Shown here: piece after piece, positions 13,606 to 17,613 of the stretch
How positions within the stretch are numbered: the first letter of the stretch is position 1
Layout: each line of letters opens with the position of its first letter
Assembly (NCBI GenBank): GCA_947623775.1
Contig: CANQHL010000022.1
Coordinates: forward strand, 1 to 17,613
Source of the DNA: an uncultured Clostridia bacterium
GTDB lineage: Bacteria; Bacillota; Clostridia; Christensenellales; UBA1242
Direction: 5' to 3'
DNA: 17,613 nt
Notes under the pieces: generated by a model
The model's input: only the letters and a program-made list of their open reading frames with translations
The model's database searches: none
What the model was told of the DNA's origin: nothing
Translations under genes and position numbers: made by a program

Positions 13606-14577
13606 TCATCTTTTTTTTATTTTTTTATCATGTTTCTTCTTATTTTCCAATGGTTTTCTCTTTTTGTGATTTTTTTCTTTCTTATTTTTTACTTTTGTAG
13701 CCTTATTTTTCTTTAAAAGTTGTTTTGGTATAGAACCATCGTCGGGTAAACTTTCTTTAAGAACATCAGGATTTGCAAGTAAATCTTTACATAATTTAAG
13801 AGTTCCTCCCATATAAAAACCATCTGCAACTCTTTCATCCAAAGTCATGCCAAATGTTATAAATTTCCCAACTTTTAATTCTTTATTGTTCTCAACATAT
13901 GGCTCAACCTTTTCCTTTCCCATTGCAACGAATAGAGATGTGGTGCCAAAGTTATATAAATGATGATAAATATATGGCAATTTGATTGACTTTAAATTGG
14001 TTAAAAAACAACTTGTATGAAATGGACTTGCCTTTATTAAACTCTTCGGAAGCATACCATGTTTATCGAGCCATCTACAAAATCCTAAAGCCCATCTAAA
14101 CAAGAAATCCGGCAACTTGCAAAATCTTCCGGCAATCTTTGTTGTGTTATGAACAGTGTTCTCTTGAAGATTTTTAGCAATTTCTTCATCTACCATTTTA
14201 GTAATTTCTTCCAAACTTTCTCTTCCGGTAAAATAGAATTTGCATGTTATATCTTCTGCATCATCTTCAAGGCGTTTTTTAATATCCATAGAAATACTAA
14301 GGTAATTCCTTTGATACATGGAGCCTCGCATAATAAATCTATTCATTTTTTGTCTTGTATAAAGCACTCTTACCAATACGGCAAACATAATATGCATATA
14401 TGTATAATGCTTTCCATTCTTTTTTTCTCTTGCTATAAAGTCATCAAGAGGAGCACAAGGGACTTTGACATTCACATAATTTACAGCATCAATTCGTTGT
14501 GGCATAAAAAAGGGCTCTGCTTTTTCTATAATTGTCATTCCCTTTACTTTTTTGCCATCACTTCTATGTCCAAACAT
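13606..14577 (-). CDS. stand-alone E2-like (2-oxoacid dehydrogenase acyltransferase fold) protein
   Basis: The 323-residue protein resembles the catalytic domain of 2-oxoacid dehydrogenase E2/chloramphenicol acetyltransferase-type proteins: an early strand-helix segment (MPQRIDAVNYVNVKV...LDDFI), TSCFLTNLKSI and GTTSLFVAMGKEK in the region of the fold's shared strands, and GMTLDERVADG near the end (243-253), the place of the family HxxxDG motif. The His is Glu248 here (depending on register), so classical acyl transfer by that His is doubtful. No lipoyl or E1-binding domain is present. Such stand-alone proteins occur in Bacillota and their substrates are unknown to me. Residues about 285-323 are a very Lys-rich tail. 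GGAGGAAAAC precedes the ATG. It is preceded by a promoter-like sequence and is probably a single gene. Confidence 0.6.
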   Translation of the reverse strand: MFGHRSDGKKVKGMTIIEKAEPFFMPQRIDAVNYVNVKVPCAPLDDFIAREKKNGKHYTYMHIMFAVLVRVLYTRQKMNRFIMRGSMYQRNYLSISMDIKKRLEDDAEDITCKFYFTGRESLEEITKMVDEEIAKNLQENTVHNTTKIAGRFCKLPDFLFRWALGFCRWLDKHGMLPKSLIKASPFHTSCFLTNLKSIKLPYIYHHLYNFGTTSLFVAMGKEKVEPYVENNKELKVGKFITFGMTLDERVADGFYMGGTLKLCKDLLANPDVLKESLPDDGSIPKQLLKKNKATKVKNKKEKNHKKRKPLENKKKHDKKIKKR

Positions 14578-14850
14578 AAGTTTTCCTCCAAAAGTACAAA
14601 TCTACAAGTTTATTATAATACATCATCTCAATTTCTCAAAACAAAATTTATAAATTTATTAAAATTTACACCCAACGCCATAAATTCATTCTATTTCTTA
14701 GTTCATTGACTTTTTAGTTTTTATAATTAAAAGGCTTTTCAGTATTTTTCAATTGCAGTACAATAGCATCTTTAAAAACAAAATACAAATTGTCAAAATA
14801 ATTTTTCAAGCTCAATTTCGACATAATTCGACGTTGCCAGTCAAGCCAAA
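14578..14850. other. 273-bp non-coding gap between rarA and the E2-like gene
   Basis: Apart from the promoter-like sequence at its left end I see no gene, RNA or strong hairpin. It holds two close direct copies of GTCGAA on the minus strand near 14815-14835, and a TTGACA on the minus strand near 14790 without a good -10. I find no clear terminator for rarA. Confidence 0.5.
14612..14639 (-). promoter_or_regulatory. probable promoter of the E2-like gene
   Basis: TTGAGA (14634-14639, minus strand) and consensus TATAAT (14612-14617) are separated by 16 bp, with transcription starting near 14605 and GGAGG following. Spacing is one base short of ideal. Confidence 0.55.
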
Positions 14851-16086
14851 TCAGTTATTTTTATCTTTTCTTTCAAAGTATTTTCTATCTTTTAAACTAT
14901 CCGGCAAATATTGTTGATTGACATATCCACCATAATCATGTGGATATTTATATTTTTTACTTGCCTCCGTGTGATTTTTTAAATAATCAGGAACTCTATC
15001 ATCGGGATGATTTCTTGCATCATCTTGTGCCATATTCATAGCTTTTACAACTCTATTATCTTTCGGAGACTCGCAAACATAAATAATGGCCTGAGTAAGT
15101 GCAAGATTTCCCTCCGGCATCCCTAAATTATCTAGTGCATATAAACTTGCACAAGCCTGTAATAGTGCATTTGGTGCGGATAGCCCTACATCTTCGCTTG
15201 CATGAGCAATTGTTCTTCTAGCAAGCACTTGTGGCTCAACCCCTGCTTCTATTAATCTATTTGCATAATATAGCGCAGCAGTCGCATCGCTTCCCCTTAA
15301 ACTTTTACAAAATGCACTCAAAATATGATAATATACATCATCATTTAAGCTTAATGCCTTTTTCTGTAAACATTCAGCGGCTATATCCCTAGTTATTAAA
15401 ATTTCATTATTTGCATTTGAATTTGTGGTAATTGCACCAATTTCTAGCCCGTTCAATGCACTTCGTACGTCTCCTCCGCATGCTGTTGCAAAATATTCAA
15501 GTGCATCTTCATCAATTTTTATGTTATACGCTTTCAGCCCCTCGTCTGATGCGATGGTTCTTTTTAAAACATCTTTAATATCTTCCGAATCTATTGGTTT
15601 AAACTCAAAAACGCTGCATCTAGACACGATAGCCCTTGTCATGCTATAACTTGGATTTTCAGTTGTGCAACCGACAAAATTTATATATCCATTTTCCAGT
15701 GATGCCAAAAGAGAGTCGCTTTGAGCTTTAGACCATCTATGGCATTCATCTAAGAGAAGATAGGTTCTTTTTCCATATAATTCAAAATCTTTTTTTGCCT
15801 GATCTATAACCGCTTTAACATCTGCGACACCATTTGATATTGCATTAAGTTTTACAAAATTGGAATTGCTTGTATCTGCAATAATCCTTGCAAGCGTAGT
15901 TTTTCCCGTTCCCGGAGGACCAAAAAAAATAACACTTGGCACTCGTTTTGCCTCGATTAATCTACGAAGCAATTTGCCCTTCCCGAGGATATGTTTTTGT
16001 CCAACAAATTCATCCAATGATTTGGGACGCATTCTTTCTGCCAATGGCTTTTTATCATTATGTAAATTCTCAAACAAATTATCCAT
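14851..16086 (-). CDS. rarA: replication-associated recombination protein A (RarA/MgsA), AAA+ ATPase
   Basis: RarA is a clamp-loader-like AAA+ ATPase that acts at stalled replication forks. The 411-residue protein is full length: LAERMRPKSLDEFVGQKHILG (15-35), Walker A FGPPGTGKTTLA (55-66), Walker B LLLDECHRWSKAQSD (110-124; the usual form is DEIHRFNKAQQD), sensor 1 GCTTENP (139-145) and arginine finger region TRAIVSRC. The C-terminal part has the family hallmark KYKYPHDYGGYVNQQYLP before the end. Cys and Trp in Walker B are small departures. The ATG has GGAG five bases ahead. It follows the unrecognised 417-residue gene by 70 bp and may have its own extended -10 promoter. The overall call is secure. 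Confidence 0.96.
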   Translation of the reverse strand: MDNLFENLHNDKKPLAERMRPKSLDEFVGQKHILGKGKLLRRLIEAKRVPSVIFFGPPGTGKTTLARIIADTSNSNFVKLNAISNGVADVKAVIDQAKKDFELYGKRTYLLLDECHRWSKAQSDSLLASLENGYINFVGCTTENPSYSMTRAIVSRCSVFEFKPIDSEDIKDVLKRTIASDEGLKAYNIKIDEDALEYFATACGGDVRSALNGLEIGAITTNSNANNEILITRDIAAECLQKKALSLNDDVYYHILSAFCKSLRGSDATAALYYANRLIEAGVEPQVLARRTIAHASEDVGLSAPNALLQACASLYALDNLGMPEGNLALTQAIIYVCESPKDNRVVKAMNMAQDDARNHPDDRVPDYLKNHTEASKKYKYPHDYGGYVNQQYLPDSLKDRKYFERKDKNN

Positions 16087-16110
16087 TCTTTCTCCGATAT
16101 ATGTACATGG

Positions 16111-16131
16111 ATTGATGTTTATATCATCAAT
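16111..16131 (-). promoter_or_regulatory. dyad around a possible extended -10 of rarA
   Basis: ATTGATG (16111-16117) and CATCAAT (16125-16131) form a 7-bp inverted repeat whose spacer is the minus-strand TATAAA (16118-16123), preceded by TGA as in an extended -10. The -35 (TAGTCC, 17 bp upstream) is weak. It may be an operator, a leader hairpin, or chance. Confidence 0.3.
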
Positions 16132-16156
16132 CTCAATTTTGGACTATTTTACAACA

Positions 16157-17410
16157 TTAGTCTGCAAAAGACAAGTAAATCTCGTCATTTTTAGCAAATA
16201 TTTCCTTGGTTAAAATAGTAAAATTAAAATATTTTACATTGTCTGCAAAAAGGTAATTGACATCATTATGAACAATAAATATTCTTTTCCATTTATTATC
16301 TTTATATATTTTTACCTCTTTCAACCCCTTAAAATTCTTTTGTATCTGCATTCCTTGTTCATTTGTTTTTATAATTGATGATTTTATTTTAAGCCATTCA
16401 TTTTCGCTCTCTTCGTCAATATCGAATTGTTGCCATTTATTCCATATTTTTTGTGGTAAAACCCGATTAAATTCATCGTCAAAATTTTTATCTCGTGTCG
16501 TTATTTTGATATTAAATATTTCATTCATTTTCTCTTGTGATATATCAAAGAAAAGATTTACTTCTTTTGGCGTATTAAGGCAATATTTGTTGTTGCCAAA
16601 ATTAAAATAAAATTTTCGCGTCTCTTTGGCTAAAAGAGATATTTTACACTTCAAATTAACACATGCAAAAGTACAACTTTCAATGCCATTTATTGTTGAA
16701 AATTTAACATCAGCATTTTTTATATTATAATTAAAGTACGCTTTATCTTTATTTGTTAAATTTTCAATTTCTATATAGTTATTTGCCTTTTTAAAAATAT
16801 AATATCCACGTGGCAAAGGTAAATTAAATTCAAATTCAATTGTACGAATGGTTCTTGTTGTATTTGAAAAATTCATAATATAATTCTTGCCATTTAAAAC
16901 AAAGTTTTTAACCTCACACACAACACCATCACACATAAATTTGCTATAATTAAAATATTGTTTAAATTCGTATTCAATCATCTTATGATTTATTTTTAAA
17001 AATTCCCCTTGCATTTCAAAATTAAAATCTGAGTGACTGGGATAATTTATATTCAACGCATACAAAGCGTCGTGTACATGTGGGCCAAGCTCATCATTTA
17101 AAAAAATATATGTGCGACCAAGATTTTTTAATTTGCGTCTTTTTATTCTTGGTTGTTCAGTTAAGATAAGATTAAATTCTGCCGACTTTTTTGCTTTTAA
17201 AAATGCTTTATAAAAAATTTTATCCAGCGGTTTTTCATATATAAAAACAGGATATTTAGCATCTATACCAACAATATCAGGCAAGGCAAGGTCAATTTCA
17301 CAATTAAACTTCGGCGAGTGATATTTCACCCTATTAAATATTAAATTTGATAAACTTTCTATATACTCTTTTTCATTCATAATATCGATTATTGACAATT
17401 TCTTTACCAT
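16157..17410 (-). CDS. unrecognised 417-residue cytoplasmic protein
   Basis: I recognise no family. The protein has no signal peptide or membrane helix. It is rich in Asn, Lys, Phe, Tyr and Ile. Residues 1-110 look mixed alpha/beta with a basic patch (PRIKRRKLKNLGR). Residues 120-280 look beta-rich with regularly alternating strands (LPLPRGYYIFKKANNYIEI; LLAKETRKFYFNFG), somewhat like a carbohydrate-enzyme beta-sandwich, but this is only an impression. The final 80 residues are also beta-like. The start is uncertain: neither ATG 17408-17410 nor ATG at 17377 has a ribosome site. It lies between rnpB's terminator and rarA, so it needs its own promoter, which I could not define. The long uninterrupted frame supports a real gene. 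Confidence 0.7.
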   Translation of the reverse strand: MVKKLSIIDIMNEKEYIESLSNLIFNRVKYHSPKFNCEIDLALPDIVGIDAKYPVFIYEKPLDKIFYKAFLKAKKSAEFNLILTEQPRIKRRKLKNLGRTYIFLNDELGPHVHDALYALNINYPSHSDFNFEMQGEFLKINHKMIEYEFKQYFNYSKFMCDGVVCEVKNFVLNGKNYIMNFSNTTRTIRTIEFEFNLPLPRGYYIFKKANNYIEIENLTNKDKAYFNYNIKNADVKFSTINGIESCTFACVNLKCKISLLAKETRKFYFNFGNNKYCLNTPKEVNLFFDISQEKMNEIFNIKITTRDKNFDDEFNRVLPQKIWNKWQQFDIDEESENEWLKIKSSIIKTNEQGMQIQKNFKGLKEVKIYKDNKWKRIFIVHNDVNYLFADNVKYFNFTILTKEIFAKNDEIYLSFAD

Positions 17411-17451
17411 TTAAACATAAAGACACATTTGCAACAATCTCTTTTAGAAAT

Positions 17452-17475
17452 AAAAATACCGGCATTAACGCCGGT
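17452..17475 (-). terminator. intrinsic terminator of rnpB
   Basis: ACCGGC (17458-17463) pairs with GCCGGT (17470-17475) around a 6-nt loop, and on the minus strand T5 (17456-17452) follows after one A. It is the most GC-rich stem in the window and lies immediately after the end of RNase P RNA. Confidence 0.92.
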
Positions 17476-17613
17476 AAGCTATGCTATAAGCCGAGTTCTG
17501 TATTTGACAATCATCTATCTAGCCCTACCGTTGCCGATAGGTTCAAGCGGTTCATTCGGGGCGTGAGAGAACAAGCACATTTGCCCTTTTGACCTTGCAT
17601 CAGGTGGAGTTTA
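17476..17613 (-). ncRNA. rnpB: RNase P RNA, 3' part (cut by window edge)
   Basis: RNase P RNA is the catalytic subunit that trims the 5' leaders of tRNA precursors. On the minus strand the conserved ACAGAACTCGGCTTAT (17486-17501, the 3' strand of helix P4) is followed by the P1 3' strand and a terminator. Upstream are AAACTCCACCTGATGCAAG and AAAAGGGCAA, then CGCTTGAACC and a GNRA-capped hairpin CCTATCG-GCAA-CGGTAGG (17524-17541). The CGCTTGA-G/ACC...GAUAGAUGAUUGUC arrangement matches the bacterial A-type. Its 5' part is outside the window. The mature 3' end lies roughly at 17476-17480. Confidence 0.94.

Noticed and set aside
16142..16162. Weak stem GACTA/TAGTC at the end of the 417-residue gene, considered as a terminator
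   Set aside because: Only five pairs with a long loop and no T run.

Overview
This window is a low-GC, almost entirely housekeeping stretch of a bacterial chromosome. The organism is most likely an uncultured member of the Bacillota (Clostridia-like). Evidence for this is a Thr T-box in front of thrS, a YtxC-like sporulation protein next to thrS, the ruvX-DUF1292 (YrzB-type) pair, a YajC-neighbouring TIGR04086-type membrane protein, strong AGGAGG ribosome sites, TTGACA-N17-TATAAT promoters and an A-type RNase P RNA. All genes run on the minus strand except one lipoprotein gene. No phage, transposon, CRISPR array or tRNA was seen.

Layout from low to high coordinate (transcription mostly runs right to left). 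Positions 1-2087 hold the translation block: rpsB, then tsf, a terminator, and the start of frr, which is cut by the window edge; pyrH is absent between tsf and frr. Positions 2111-5635 hold protein export: yajC with its terminator, a 4-TM TIGR04086-like protein, then secD and secF (8-bp overlap) from their own promoter, closed by a terminator. Positions 5695-8489 hold ytxC-like and thrS, with a promoter and a T-box riboswitch between them. Positions 8562-9421 hold the single plus-strand gene, an unrecognised lipoprotein with a palindrome over its -35 box; its terminator is shared with a convergent 61-residue Lys/Ser-rich repeat protein (9431-9616). Positions 9738-13551 hold DNA maintenance genes: polA with a small membrane protein upstream, then ruvX and a DUF1292 protein. 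Positions 13606-17613 hold a stand-alone E2-like acyltransferase-fold protein, rarA, an unrecognised 417-residue protein, and the 3' part of rnpB with its terminator.

I did not find a convincing new multi-gene system. The observations that deserve a second look are these: SecD and SecF both appear to lack the intramembrane aspartates of the proton relay; a small repeat protein has a SigG-like promoter match and a hairpin at the expected 5' end of its mRNA; ThrRS lacks the TGS domain; several housekeeping proteins carry long charged C-terminal tails; an operator-like 19-bp palindrome sits on the lipoprotein promoter; and two orphan proteins have no family I recognise. All functional calls are from motif reading by eye; no database search was possible.
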